Translations under genes and position numbers: made by a program
The notes under the pieces: model-generated
Databases searched by the model: none
Told to the model about the DNA's origin: nothing
The model's input: the letters and a program-made list of their open reading frames with translations, nothing else
Part shown: in pieces, positions 8,638 through 18,034 of the stretch
Position numbering within the stretch: position 1 is the first letter of the stretch
How the letters are laid out: every line of letters starts with the position of its first letter
Origin: Bacilli bacterium
GTDB taxonomy: Bacteria > Bacillota_I > Bacilli_A > RFN20 > CAG-826
NCBI GenBank assembly: GCA_022641095.1
Contig: JALCDB010000001.1
Location: 62,001 to 126,000 of the forward strand
Length of the DNA: 64,000 nt
Direction of reading: 5' to 3'

Positions 8638-10284
8638 ATGGAAGTACAAGTAATTGATAGCGAAATCAAGCAAAGACAACTGAATGTATGTGCCTATGCT
8701 CGTGTTTCCACTAACAAAGACGAACAAGAGGCGGCCATTGAAACCCAAATCGATTATTATAGCGAACTAATTCTTAGCAATCCTGAGTGGAACTATTGTG
8801 GTATTTATGCCGATGAAGGAATCACTGGAACGAGCATGGCAAAGAGAGTGCAATTCAATAAGATGATTGAACTGGCTTTGAGTGGGAAGATAGACATCAT
8901 CCTTTGCAAGTCCATATCAAGATTTGCTCGTAACACTATTGACTTCAAAGAAACAATCCAAAAACTAACCGAGGCAAATTGTGAGGTCATCTTTGAGAAA
9001 GAAAACATTTCATCAAAAGACCCAAAGATTGAAATCTTCTCTTCTACTTTGGCCAGTATAGCCCAAGAGGAATCCAGGAGCATAAGTGAGAATGTCAAAT
9101 GGGGATTAAAAAGGAAATATCAAAATAACGAGTTCTGGATAAACGAAAACCAACTCATCGGTTACAAATACGATGAGAATCACAAAGTGGTTATCGATAA
9201 GTCCCAAGAAGAAATCATTAGGATTATTTTTGAAGAATACGCAAAGAAGACAAGCGTTTTTAGAATATCCAAAATGCTCGAGAAGAAGGGATTCCTTACT
9301 CCAAACAAGAACCATAAATGGAGTGCAAGCACCATTCGATCGATTCTTCGCAACGAAAAGTACATCGGCACGGTAATTTTACAAAAGAAGTTCGTCAAAT
9401 CTTACAAAGAGAAAGAAGTTAGAATTAAGAACACTGGCCAAAAGCCAATGTATGTCCTCGAAGATGCCATTCCAGCTATTATCGACAAAGAACTATTTGA
9501 TAAGGTTCAATCGCTAATCAAAGAAAGGCGAGAGCAATTCCAAATCAAATCCAAAGCAAGCGGGGACAAGTTCGAAAAGAATAAAAACTACCCATTAACT
9601 GGTATGGTTCTTTGTGCCAAATGCCATAAGCATTACTATGTGAAAAGAAACAATCCAGGAAAGGCATGGGAGAGGTTCATGCTTTATTGTGGTTCAAATC
9701 GTAGCACCACCACTTGCCCTGGAGAGTCTTACTTTGAAGACATTGTGGAACAAGCGATGGTTAACGCATTCAATGATTTAATAAGAATGAAACCGATACT
9801 TAAAGAGAAACTGATTCAATCCTATTCCTATTCCCAAGACTATCTTATGGCCAAAGAAAGCATAGAAAAGAGTCAAGTTGAGATAAACGATTACAAAGCA
9901 AAGATGGAATCATACCAAGGCGATAGTGATTTCTCAATCGAACTTAAAAAAGAAGTTCAGCATAACATTGATGTAATCAATACCAAAGTAGCAATAGAGC
10001 GAAACAACTTATCCACCCTATTAAGCCCAGAAAACCGAGCAATCAAATTCCTAAAGGACATGGACGGAATTAAGGTCAATGTTAAGAAGATAAGCGATTT
10101 CAATTATCGAAAACTATTCAGTAAAATCATTGCAGTGAATAAAGACGAGATTCACATATTAATTGGAGAGAGAACCGATTATCCAAATTACGATATAAAG
10201 TCCACTGCTTTGTTAGAAGGTTCGATAGATTATATCGTTAGAATTACCGACCACAAGCTAAGATACAAAGTAATCATTTTCTAG
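8638..10284 (+). CDS. large serine recombinase 2
   Basis: CAYARVSTNKDEQEAAIETQI, ADEGITGTSMAKR, CKSISRFARNT, zinc-ribbon MVLCAKCHKHYY; starts 1 nt after the stop of recombinase 1. Confidence 0.95.
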   Translation: MEVQVIDSEIKQRQLNVCAYARVSTNKDEQEAAIETQIDYYSELILSNPEWNYCGIYADEGITGTSMAKRVQFNKMIELALSGKIDIILCKSISRFARNTIDFKETIQKLTEANCEVIFEKENISSKDPKIEIFSSTLASIAQEESRSISENVKWGLKRKYQNNEFWINENQLIGYKYDENHKVVIDKSQEEIIRIIFEEYAKKTSVFRISKMLEKKGFLTPNKNHKWSASTIRSILRNEKYIGTVILQKKFVKSYKEKEVRIKNTGQKPMYVLEDAIPAIIDKELFDKVQSLIKERREQFQIKSKASGDKFEKNKNYPLTGMVLCAKCHKHYYVKRNNPGKAWERFMLYCGSNRSTTTCPGESYFEDIVEQAMVNAFNDLIRMKPILKEKLIQSYSYSQDYLMAKESIEKSQVEINDYKAKMESYQGDSDFSIELKKEVQHNIDVINTKVAIERNNLSTLLSPENRAIKFLKDMDGIKVNVKKISDFNYRKLFSKIIAVNKDEIHILIGERTDYPNYDIKSTALLEGSIDYIVRITDHKLRYKVIIF

Positions 10285-10346
10285 ACTTGGTGTGGGTACG
10301 AGTATGGTATTCAATACCCTGCACCCCACCCTACAACAAAAAAACT

Positions 10347-10395
10347 AGAGTTCGAATAAAGACGCATATTTAGTGTCGGTTCGAACTCTTTTTTT
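10347..10395 (+). terminator. Rho-independent terminator after the recombinases
   Basis: AGAGTTCGAA ... TTCGAACTCT followed by TTTTTT. Confidence 0.6.
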
Positions 10396-10430
10396 AATAG
10401 TAATAATGTAAGAAAACAAATGAAAAGCAT

Positions 10431-10461
10431 AAAAAAAGCATATGATTTGCGTATCATATGC
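10431..10461 (-). terminator. Rho-independent terminator of tRNA-Trp
   Basis: Minus strand GCATATGAT-acgcaa-ATCATATGC-TTTTTTT just downstream of the tRNA. Confidence 0.65.
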
Positions 10462-10473
10462 GTTCGTTTTAAA

Positions 10474-10547
10474 TGGCAGGGGCGGAAGGAATCGAACCCT
10501 CATCAAAGGTTTTGGAGACCTCTGTTCTACCACTGAACCACGCCCCT
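10474..10547 (-). tRNA. tRNA-Trp (CCA)
   Basis: Minus strand AGGGGCGTGGTTCAGTGGTAGAACAGAGGTCTCCAAAACCTTTGATGAGGGTTCGATTCCTTCCGCCCCTGCCA; cloverleaf arms pair; anticodon loop CTCCAAA; encoded CCA. Confidence 0.92.
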
Positions 10548-10559
10548 AGGGCGCGGCTA

Positions 10560-10976
10560 TTATAAACCTCGGGCGAGACGACTTACAAGAGACATGTCGA
10601 CCTTTCCCTCGTAATTGGCCTTGAAGTGCTTCATGACCGCGGGCAGCGTCTTGTCAGGCAAACCCTCGATGATTTTCCTGATCTCCGCTTCGTTAAGCAT
10701 TTTCGGCATAAACGGGGCCAAGGCCGCTTTCTGCTTCTCGATGGAGGCGGCCTGCTCGGGGCGGCCTGCCGCCTTGAAGGCGTCCCGTTCCTCGTCGAGC
10801 TCCTTCAAAAGCTTCTGGGCGATTCTGACGATGTCGGCGTCGGTGACTTCCTTCCCACTGCCGTTGGTCTTCAGTTCCTGATAGCGGGAAATGACGATGC
10901 TGAGGCTCGACCGAGCTGCCTCGTCGTGGGCTTTCATCGCCTGAACGTTCGCTTTTCTTATGTCGTCGATGATCAT
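10560..10976 (-). CDS. yqeY: GatB/YqeY domain protein
   Basis: IRKANVQAMKAHDEAARSSLSIVISRYQE... PFMPKMLNEAEIRKIIEGLP. Confidence 0.85.
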   Translation of the reverse strand: MIIDDIRKANVQAMKAHDEAARSSLSIVISRYQELKTNGSGKEVTDADIVRIAQKLLKELDEERDAFKAAGRPEQAASIEKQKAALAPFMPKMLNEAEIRKIIEGLPDKTLPAVMKHFKANYEGKVDMSLVSRLARGL

Positions 10977-10980
10977 ATCT

Positions 10981-12606
10981 TTAGGCCTCCTTAGCCATTT
11001 GACGCTTCCTTCTCACGTTCGCGACCGAATCGACGCTCAGTCTCTCCAAGGCGAAATGAATCGGCAGAATCTCAAGACGCCCGAAGAGCATGGCAAGACA
11101 AAGCAAAGACAAGAGCCAAGGATAGGAGAAGGCGCTAGCCGCCTTGAAGCTAAGAAGCCCGATCGAGTCAAGGCCCGTGCCGCTGAGGGCGCTCATGAAT
11201 TCGAAAAGGGAATCGCTGAGCCCCATGCCCGGCAGGAAAGCGAGGGCGGTAGCCCCAAGAAGGAAAACGATAAGGTAAAGGATGGCGTAGTTATGGGCTT
11301 CGTCGGCCGTCGAAGGATCTTCCTCCTTCAGTTTTCCAAGACGGAAAACCGGATTGGGATTGATGGCGCGCCGGCTCGAAAAACGGTAGCGGATGCCATA
11401 AACGAAATCCTTGAGCAAGAGGCCAACGCGGAATTGCTTGATACCCCCGGCGGTCGAGCCGACCCCGCCGCCGATGGCCATAAGCAGAATGCTGGAGAAA
11501 AGAAAGACGTTCCCCATGGCGTGGATGGAGACGAAGTTGCTGTAGCCCGTGGTCGTCATCGAGCTGATGACGCCGAAGGAGCAGTAACGGACCGCCGTCC
11601 AAAAATCAAGCCCGCTTGAGGATCCGTTCGTGTATAGGTACACGGACGACCCGGCGGTCAAAAGGGTGAAAAAGACGATGCCCACGAGCCCGATCTTGAC
11701 CTCGATGTCTTTGAAAAAAGCTTTCCAACGGCCCCGCAAAAGGAAAGTGTGAAGGACGAAGTTCGTCGCGCCCAAAACCATCAAAACCATCGTGATGATC
11801 TCGATCGCGAGGGCATTCACGGGAGTGACCCCGTTGTAACAGGTCCCGTTGATGCTTTGGAAATAGAGGTAGCCAACGCTACGGGTGCTGAAGCCGCCTG
11901 TGGCGATGGCGGCGATGCTGTGGCAAAGGGCATCGAAAAGATCCATCCCGGCGAGCCAAAGGGAAAGGAAACCAAGCGCGATATAGCCGAAATAGATGCC
12001 GAAGATGAGTTTGGCCGAACGCCCAAGGTTCGGCAAAAGTTTGTCGCTGTGCCCTTCGGCGAAATAGAGTTTGAGATTGTAGCGGTCGCTGATGGCCCCG
12101 GCGACGATAAGGACCAAGCCGATGCCACCGACGAACTGCATCAGAGCCCGGTGAAACAGGAAAACGTGAGGGCAGAAACTATGCGCCGAATCCAAAAAGC
12201 CGGTGAAAACGGTCAACCCCGTGGCGGTATAGCCGCTCACGGCTTCGAAAAACGATTCGAGGAAACTCATGCGGTAGCCGACTTCGCCGCCGTTAAGGGC
12301 CGGGAACTGGGACAGGAAGAATGGGAATCCGCCGATCAAAAAGGCGAAAAGCCATAAGAGGACGAGAAGCAGCGAATCGTCGTTTTTGCCAAAATGGGCT
12401 TTCGGATGGCCGGCGATGAGGGAGAGCCATAAGACGAGGCCAAAGAAAAACGCGCTCATGCCCGGGAGGAAAAAATCGAGCCAGCAGGAACTCTCGCCTG
12501 GGTAGAAGCACATGAAAAGAGGAACGAGGGTCACGAGGCCCTCGAACATGATGAAAATGCCCAAATACCCGAAAACCAGACGGTATCCGCTGACTTCCTT
12601 CTTCAT
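10981..12606 (-). CDS. trkH: TrkH-family potassium transport protein
   Basis: Polytopic; ESFFEAVSGYTATGLTVF, FVGGIGLVLI, DALCHSIAAIATGGFSTR, IGGGVGSTAGGIKQFR, SALSGTGLDSIGL. Confidence 0.93.
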   Translation of the reverse strand: MKKEVSGYRLVFGYLGIFIMFEGLVTLVPLFMCFYPGESSCWLDFFLPGMSAFFFGLVLWLSLIAGHPKAHFGKNDDSLLLVLLWLFAFLIGGFPFFLSQFPALNGGEVGYRMSFLESFFEAVSGYTATGLTVFTGFLDSAHSFCPHVFLFHRALMQFVGGIGLVLIVAGAISDRYNLKLYFAEGHSDKLLPNLGRSAKLIFGIYFGYIALGFLSLWLAGMDLFDALCHSIAAIATGGFSTRSVGYLYFQSINGTCYNGVTPVNALAIEIITMVLMVLGATNFVLHTFLLRGRWKAFFKDIEVKIGLVGIVFFTLLTAGSSVYLYTNGSSSGLDFWTAVRYCSFGVISSMTTTGYSNFVSIHAMGNVFLFSSILLMAIGGGVGSTAGGIKQFRVGLLLKDFVYGIRYRFSSRRAINPNPVFRLGKLKEEDPSTADEAHNYAILYLIVFLLGATALAFLPGMGLSDSLFEFMSALSGTGLDSIGLLSFKAASAFSYPWLLSLLCLAMLFGRLEILPIHFALERLSVDSVANVRRKRQMAKEA

Positions 12607-12612
12607 AAAAGG

Positions 12613-13350
12613 CTACTTCGACTCCTTCTTTTCGTCCTTTTCGATCCCATCGGCATTCAAAATCGAGGCTTTGGCCGGAGGGGCGTTTTTCTCGATGCGC
12701 TTGACGTAATCCAGAATGCGGTTTTGGTCGACGGGGTCGCAAACGATGAGCAAAGTGTCTTTCGGATAGATGACGATTTGGCCGGAGGGGATGATGATCC
12801 GATAATTGCGGTAAATGGCGGCGATGGAGGCGTATTTTGGGAAATTGATGTCCATGATGCGTTTATTGGCGATCGCGTAATCGGTGAGGACCGGGGCCTC
12901 CATCACCATGATTTTGTTGTTTTCGAGGGAGAGGGTCTTGATGATGCTCTCGACCGAGGATTCGCTCTTGATGGTCTGCGCCAAAAGATAGGTGCTGCTG
13001 ACGACTGAGTCGATTCCCAGTTTCTTATAAAGCTCGACGTTGTTCGGGTTGCTCACCACGCAGATGCACTTCTTGACGTTGAACATGCGCTTGGCCAGGG
13101 TGCAGCAAGCGTAACTGTCGGTGTCCTTCTCGCACAAAGAGATGAAAACATCGGCGTCGTAGACGTCGGCCTCCTCGAGAATATAGCTTCGCCATGGGCG
13201 GCCGACGATGACGGAAACGTGTTCTTTGGCCGATATCTCCTTAGCCAATTGACGGGAGGAATTGATGACGATGATCCGGTTCTCGCGAGCTTTGAACATC
13301 TCGAGGATGAACTCGGCTTGCTTGGTGCCGTTGGCGATGACGATTTTCAT
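12613..13350 (-). CDS. TrkA-like protein (RCK_N plus RCK_C)
   Basis: Divergent Rossmann N-terminus; C-terminal RIMDINFPKYASIAAIYRNYRIIIPSGQIVIYPKDTLLIVCDP. Confidence 0.75.
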   Translation of the reverse strand: MKIVIANGTKQAEFILEMFKARENRIIVINSSRQLAKEISAKEHVSVIVGRPWRSYILEEADVYDADVFISLCEKDTDSYACCTLAKRMFNVKKCICVVSNPNNVELYKKLGIDSVVSSTYLLAQTIKSESSVESIIKTLSLENNKIMVMEAPVLTDYAIANKRIMDINFPKYASIAAIYRNYRIIIPSGQIVIYPKDTLLIVCDPVDQNRILDYVKRIEKNAPPAKASILNADGIEKDEKKESK

Positions 13351-13763
13351 TTGCCCTCGCCTCCGTTTTCCATCGCGGTGAACTTATTGAGCGAAAGCTC
13401 GAAAGGATAGATGGCGTGAACGTTCATGCCAAGGATGAGCAGACTTTTCTCGGGATCGTTGAAACGGACGTAGACCTGCGGAACCTGATAGATCTTCGAA
13501 CACAGATGGGCGAGGAAAAGGTTGATGTTGTCGTCCCCGGTCGTGATGATGACCTCGCTCGCGGTTTTGACGTAGGCGTTCTCGAGGACCGTTTGATCCG
13601 TCGCGTCGCCCGCGATCTTGTAGCCGCTATAGGAATCGTCGAGCCGATCGAAGGACCGCTCGTCCTCGTCGACGACGATGACGTTGCCCCCCAATTCGTT
13701 TTCATGGTTGGCGATGGAAGCCCCCAGCCTCCCGCAACCGATGATAAGGATCTTGTTTTTCAT
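13347..13763 (-). CDS. TrkA-N (RCK_N) protein
   Basis: ILIIGCGRLGASIANHENELGGNVIVVDEDERSFDRLD...AGDATDQTVLENAYVKTASEVIITTGDDNINLFLAHL. Confidence 0.85.
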   Translation of the reverse strand: MKNKILIIGCGRLGASIANHENELGGNVIVVDEDERSFDRLDDSYSGYKIAGDATDQTVLENAYVKTASEVIITTGDDNINLFLAHLCSKIYQVPQVYVRFNDPEKSLLILGMNVHAIYPFELSLNKFTAMENGGEGK

Positions 13764-13785
13764 AAAAATACTTCCAAATTATACT

Positions 13786-14388
13786 CTACCGCTCTAACGG
13801 GGGCAATTCGCCATCGAGACGAAGGTTCTGACATATCTCGACTTCGGGATATTTCTTAGCTGTTTCCTCGTATTTTGCCTTGGTGGCTTTTCTCTTTAAC
13901 CCCTTCCAGCCGACCGTCGCGTAGGTCAAAAGGCACCAATCCACGAACTCTTTGGTGGCCGTGTTGAGGTAGTAATGGGGGGTTTTGCTCCGAAAGTAGG
14001 CGAGGGTCGTCCTGGGGTCAAAATGCTTAGGGTCGTAGACTTTGCTCGCCGAAAGCATGTCGCAGACGTATTCGCACGCCCACTTGTAGGGCATGCGCTT
14101 CATGAGGATACGCCCATTGAAATAATCGGTCCAGTATTCCCAGTGGTGCGGGTTTCTTCGCGTGTGGTGCTGGCAGACGCTTGAGAAATAGCCGTTATGG
14201 AGACGCTCCTTGTAGACGGGCGAGAAAGTCCCGGCGTAGTATTTGGCGCTCGTGAGGAACTCGACGGGGCTGAGTTTGGACAGATCGTGAGGCAGGACAT
14301 GGAAAAAAATGCCCATGTGCCACGCGTTCCGCAGAACCTGATGCCGATGCTTGCTGATCGTGACGAAATGCCGGAAAGGATGGCTCAT
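13786..14388 (-). CDS. DUF5662-like protein
   Basis: HFVTISKHRHQVLRNAWHMGIFFHVLPHDLSKLSPVEFLTSAKYYAG...HHTRRNPHHWEYW. Confidence 0.7.
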   Translation of the reverse strand: MSHPFRHFVTISKHRHQVLRNAWHMGIFFHVLPHDLSKLSPVEFLTSAKYYAGTFSPVYKERLHNGYFSSVCQHHTRRNPHHWEYWTDYFNGRILMKRMPYKWACEYVCDMLSASKVYDPKHFDPRTTLAYFRSKTPHYYLNTATKEFVDWCLLTYATVGWKGLKRKATKAKYEETAKKYPEVEICQNLRLDGELPPLER

Positions 14389-15116
14389 TGGAGAATCTCC
14401 GTCAAAACCTTGCCGACGTCGTCGTGGATCACGTAATCGAAGAAAGAGTCGCGGGGGGTCGCTTCCCTGTTGACGATGATGGAGGTCGAACCCCCGAAAT
14501 AATTGATGAGTCCGGCGGCCGGATAGACGTTGAGGGACGTACCCCCGACGATGAGCACGTCGCTGTAGCGGAGCGCGTCCACCGCCTTCTCGAGCAGCCT
14601 CTCGTCGAGCGGCTCTTCGTAGAGGACGACGTCGGGCTTAAGGACTCCGCCGCAACGGCAGTAAGGAACCCCGTGCGGATCGATATCCTTAAGGTCGTAG
14701 AATTGGCCGCAATCCTCGCAATAGTATCGGCGGACGCTGCCGTGAAGCTCGTAAACGGCGCGGCTTCCCGCATCGAAGTGAAGGCCATCGATGTTCTGAG
14801 TCAGGATGGCGATCGGATGGTGCTGTCTCTCATAATTCGCCAAAGCGATATGGGCGGCGTTGGGCTTAGCGTCCTTCCGCACCATCGCTTTCCAATAGAA
14901 ATCGTAAAAAACGTCCGTGTGCTCTTTGAAATAGGTATGCGACAGCATGGTTTCGTAAGGGACTCCGTATTCGCTATGGATCTTGTAGAGACCTTCGGGA
15001 GAGCGGAAATCGGGAATGCCGGAGGCCGTCGAAACGCCCGCCCCGCCGAGGAAGACCACGCGCGGATGGCCGTTCATGATCCCTTTGATGCTTTTTATCG
15101 CCTCTTTCTCATCCAT
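14385..15116 (-). CDS. Sir2-family NAD-dependent deacylase
   Basis: VVFLGGAGVSTASGIPDFRSPEGLY, LTQNIDGLH, ELHGSVRRYYCEDCG...CRCGGVLKPDVVLYEE, VGGTSLNVYPAAGLI. Start set at MDEKEAIKSI. Confidence 0.95.
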   Translation of the reverse strand: MDEKEAIKSIKGIMNGHPRVVFLGGAGVSTASGIPDFRSPEGLYKIHSEYGVPYETMLSHTYFKEHTDVFYDFYWKAMVRKDAKPNAAHIALANYERQHHPIAILTQNIDGLHFDAGSRAVYELHGSVRRYYCEDCGQFYDLKDIDPHGVPYCRCGGVLKPDVVLYEEPLDERLLEKAVDALRYSDVLIVGGTSLNVYPAAGLINYFGGSTSIIVNREATPRDSFFDYVIHDDVGKVLTEILQ

Positions 15117-15270
15117 AGACCCCATTATAGATGGTTTATCCGCATGGCAAAGGGCGGAATCGAAAAAGGCAGGCATCGGCCCGCCTCTGTCCTCGGAATC
15201 GCTTTTCGATCGATGGGGCGACGGAGCCAGGGCCCCCCGAAGGCTCCTCGGACGCCGACCGGAGACTAAC

Positions 15271-17061
15271 CTATTTCGCGAAAAGCGTCCTCTCAAGTTC
15301 GTCCACGAGTTCCTTCATGCGGGCCGTGACCGCCAAAAACGGGTCCTTTTTCGTAAGGTCGACCCCGGCGGCCCTAACCTCCTCGATCGGGAAATCGGAT
15401 CCGCCCATTTTGAGGAGCCCAAGGTAACGCTCGAAGGCCCCCGGCTCGCCCCTCTTGACCAATTCGTAAAGAAGCATCGAGGCGGTGAAGCTCGTCGCGT
15501 ACTGATAGACGTAAAACGGCGTGTAGAAAAGATGGGGGATATAGGCCCAAACGAGGGGCTTCAGTTTCTCTTCCGTGATGTCGATGCCGTAATAGACTTT
15601 GTAGAGCTTCGTCATTTCGTCCGAAAGAACCTGGAAGTTGATGGGCTTCCCCGCCTCCGCCATCTTGCTCACGTCGTACTCGTAATGGGCGAAGAGGGTT
15701 TGCCGGTAGAAGGTCGAAACGATTTGGTCGATGGCCTTCTGAAGGAGGCAGATCTTCGTCTCGCGGTCCAGTTTTCCCGAGGAAAGCATGTAATCGAGCA
15801 GATTGTGCTCGTTGAAAGTCGAGGCGATCTCGGCCACGAAAATGGTGTACTCCTGCTTCATCACGGGCTGGCTCTCAAGGGAATAGAGGGTGTGGATGCT
15901 GTGACCGGATTCGTGGGCCACGGTGAAGCAATCGTCGAGCCGACCCTCGAAATTGAAGAGGATCACCGGATGCAAGGCCTCGCTTCCATCCTTGTAGCCG
16001 CCGTTGCTATAGGCGCCGGTCCGTTTTCCCAACCCCGGGTAAACGTCGACGTACCCATCTTTGAGAACCTCGTGGGCCTTTTCCTGAAAATCCGCGGGAA
16101 AGCGCGAGATCGAGGCGAAGAAGATATCCTTGGCTTCCGGGTAACTATAGCGTTTCTCGCTATGGGCCAACTCCAGGAAACGGTCGTACGAGCGGTGCTT
16201 GCTCAAGCCAAGGTACTTGGCCCTGATGTCCAGATACCGATGCAAAGGCTCGGCGTTTTGGCTGGCCGTCTCGATAAGGTTCATAAAGACGGAGGCGGGT
16301 ATTTTGTTCCCGGCGAGATGGCTCTCGAGGATCGAAGGGTAATGGCGGGCCTTCATCTCGCTGAGTTCGCCCTGAAGGACGGTGTTGTAAATCTCGCCAT
16401 AGGCGTTCTTCCGCTCATCGAAATAGGAATAGAGGGCCTCGAAGATCCTTTGGCGGTCTTCGGCCTTCCCCGCGTCGGCGATGAGGCTCGTCCAGTTGCT
16501 GAGGCTGACGGTCGTCTCCTTGCCGTCGCCAAGGGTGACCCTCTTTGGCGCGTAATCGCCGACGGAAAGGTTGCTGTAGAGTTGGGCGCCTTCGCTTAGA
16601 AGAGGCGAAAACGCGCTCGCGAGTTCCTCTTTTTCGGCGGAAAGGACGTGCTTGCTCGTGAGGAAAAGCTGCGCGAATCGATGGTCGAATTCCTTGAACT
16701 CGGGGTTTTCGGAAAGGAATCTCTTGATGCCCTCTTCCCCGATGGCGAGGATTTCGGGGCTCTCGAAGGCGGTCGCCTCCGACAAATCGCTCAAGGCCAA
16801 ACGCACTTTGGCGAGCCGGGCGGAATTCTTGACGAGGCGTTTGTCGACGTCGCTCGCGCACTCGGCGTAGAGGTATAGGCGCGAGGCCAACTTCTCGAGC
16901 GAGCGCTCGGTGGAGAGGTAGCTCCGTAAGTGCCCGAAATCGGACAACTTGCCCTTGTGGCTCGCCAAAGAGGGGATGATCTCCTCTTTCAGTTTCGCGA
17001 GATCCCTGTCGAAACTCCCCTCATCCGGATAGATTTTGCTTAAGTCCCACTTGTCAGCCAT
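15271..17061 (-). CDS. pepF: oligoendopeptidase F
   Basis: M3 zinc motif TVAHESGHSIHT and FVAEIASTFNEHNLLDYML; full-length PepF-like protein. Confidence 0.93.
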   Translation of the reverse strand: MADKWDLSKIYPDEGSFDRDLAKLKEEIIPSLASHKGKLSDFGHLRSYLSTERSLEKLASRLYLYAECASDVDKRLVKNSARLAKVRLALSDLSEATAFESPEILAIGEEGIKRFLSENPEFKEFDHRFAQLFLTSKHVLSAEKEELASAFSPLLSEGAQLYSNLSVGDYAPKRVTLGDGKETTVSLSNWTSLIADAGKAEDRQRIFEALYSYFDERKNAYGEIYNTVLQGELSEMKARHYPSILESHLAGNKIPASVFMNLIETASQNAEPLHRYLDIRAKYLGLSKHRSYDRFLELAHSEKRYSYPEAKDIFFASISRFPADFQEKAHEVLKDGYVDVYPGLGKRTGAYSNGGYKDGSEALHPVILFNFEGRLDDCFTVAHESGHSIHTLYSLESQPVMKQEYTIFVAEIASTFNEHNLLDYMLSSGKLDRETKICLLQKAIDQIVSTFYRQTLFAHYEYDVSKMAEAGKPINFQVLSDEMTKLYKVYYGIDITEEKLKPLVWAYIPHLFYTPFYVYQYATSFTASMLLYELVKRGEPGAFERYLGLLKMGGSDFPIEEVRAAGVDLTKKDPFLAVTARMKELVDELERTLFAK

Positions 17062-17203
17062 ATGCCACGCTCCTTATTTCAACGCCGATTATACAGGATT
17101 TCGGGCACGTCTAATATCCATCGATGGAAAATAATCGGTTTGGGCTTCCCCTCAAAGACGCGGAGAGCGAAAAAAGGGCGCAAAGCAAAAGGCAGGGGTT
17201 AAA

Positions 17204-17992
17204 ATGAGTCAGTCCACGGAGGCAACGGCCATGAGAATCGTATCGTTCAACGTCAACGGGATCCGCGCCATCTTAGGGAAAAACCTGCCCGAGGATTTCA
17301 AGAAGCTCGATCCCGACATTTTCGTGATCGAGGAAACCAAGTGGAGCGAAGGGCTCCATCTCGGGTTCCCGTTCGTCCCTCTCGGCTATGAGCCCTATTG
17401 GACCGTGAGCAAAGTCAAGAAAGGCTATTCGGGCGTCGCGATCCTCACCAGGGTCAAGCCCTTAAGCGTTTCCTATGGGCTGAAGGGGGGCAAGTACGAC
17501 GACGAAGGTCGGATCGTCACCCTCGAATTTCCCTCTTTCTATCTCGTCGGAGCCTATGTCCCCAATAGCGGCGAGGGCCTGAAGCGCCTCCCCTTCCGCC
17601 TGACCTTCGAGGACGACATGCTCGCTTACTTGAAGGAACTGGACGCGAAAAAGCCCCTCATCCTCACCGGCGACCTCAACGTGGCCCACGAGGAAATCGA
17701 TATCAAGAACCCCAAAGCCAACGTCCATAACGCTGGGTTCACGGCGGAGGAGCGAGGCCGGATGGACCGCCTTCTTTCGAGCGGGTTCGTCGACGCCTTC
17801 CGAAGGCTGCACCCCGCCAAAATCCAGTATTCCTGGTGGAGTTACCGCTTCCACGCGAGGGAGAACGGCGCCGGATGGCGCATCGATTACTTTATCGTGA
17901 GCGAGCGCCTTTTCCCGCAGGTGAAGGATTCCCTTATCCACAATGAAATCATGGGCAGTGACCACTGCCCCGTCGAACTCGACGTTTTTTAA
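17204..17992 (+). CDS. exodeoxyribonuclease III family protein
   Basis: MRIVSFNVNGIRAI, DIFVIEETKW, LTGDLNVAHEEIDI, SDHCPVEL. The internal ATG at 17231 has a better Shine-Dalgarno and may be the true start. Confidence 0.92.
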   Translation: MSQSTEATAMRIVSFNVNGIRAILGKNLPEDFKKLDPDIFVIEETKWSEGLHLGFPFVPLGYEPYWTVSKVKKGYSGVAILTRVKPLSVSYGLKGGKYDDEGRIVTLEFPSFYLVGAYVPNSGEGLKRLPFRLTFEDDMLAYLKELDAKKPLILTGDLNVAHEEIDIKNPKANVHNAGFTAEERGRMDRLLSSGFVDAFRRLHPAKIQYSWWSYRFHARENGAGWRIDYFIVSERLFPQVKDSLIHNEIMGSDHCPVELDVF

Positions 17993-18034
17993 GCCAAGGG
18001 ATCTCAAAAAAGGCAAATACAGCACCGCCGACTC

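Noticed and set aside
10449-10464. Resemblance of GCGTATCATA to the SCCmec attachment core
   Set aside because: Match is only about 10 bp and the sequence is explained by the tRNA-Trp terminator arm; no rlmH gene here.
15016-16599. 527-aa + strand ORF
   Set aside because: Antisense shadow of pepF in GC-rich sequence; no recognisable domain and composition typical of reverse-frame readthrough.
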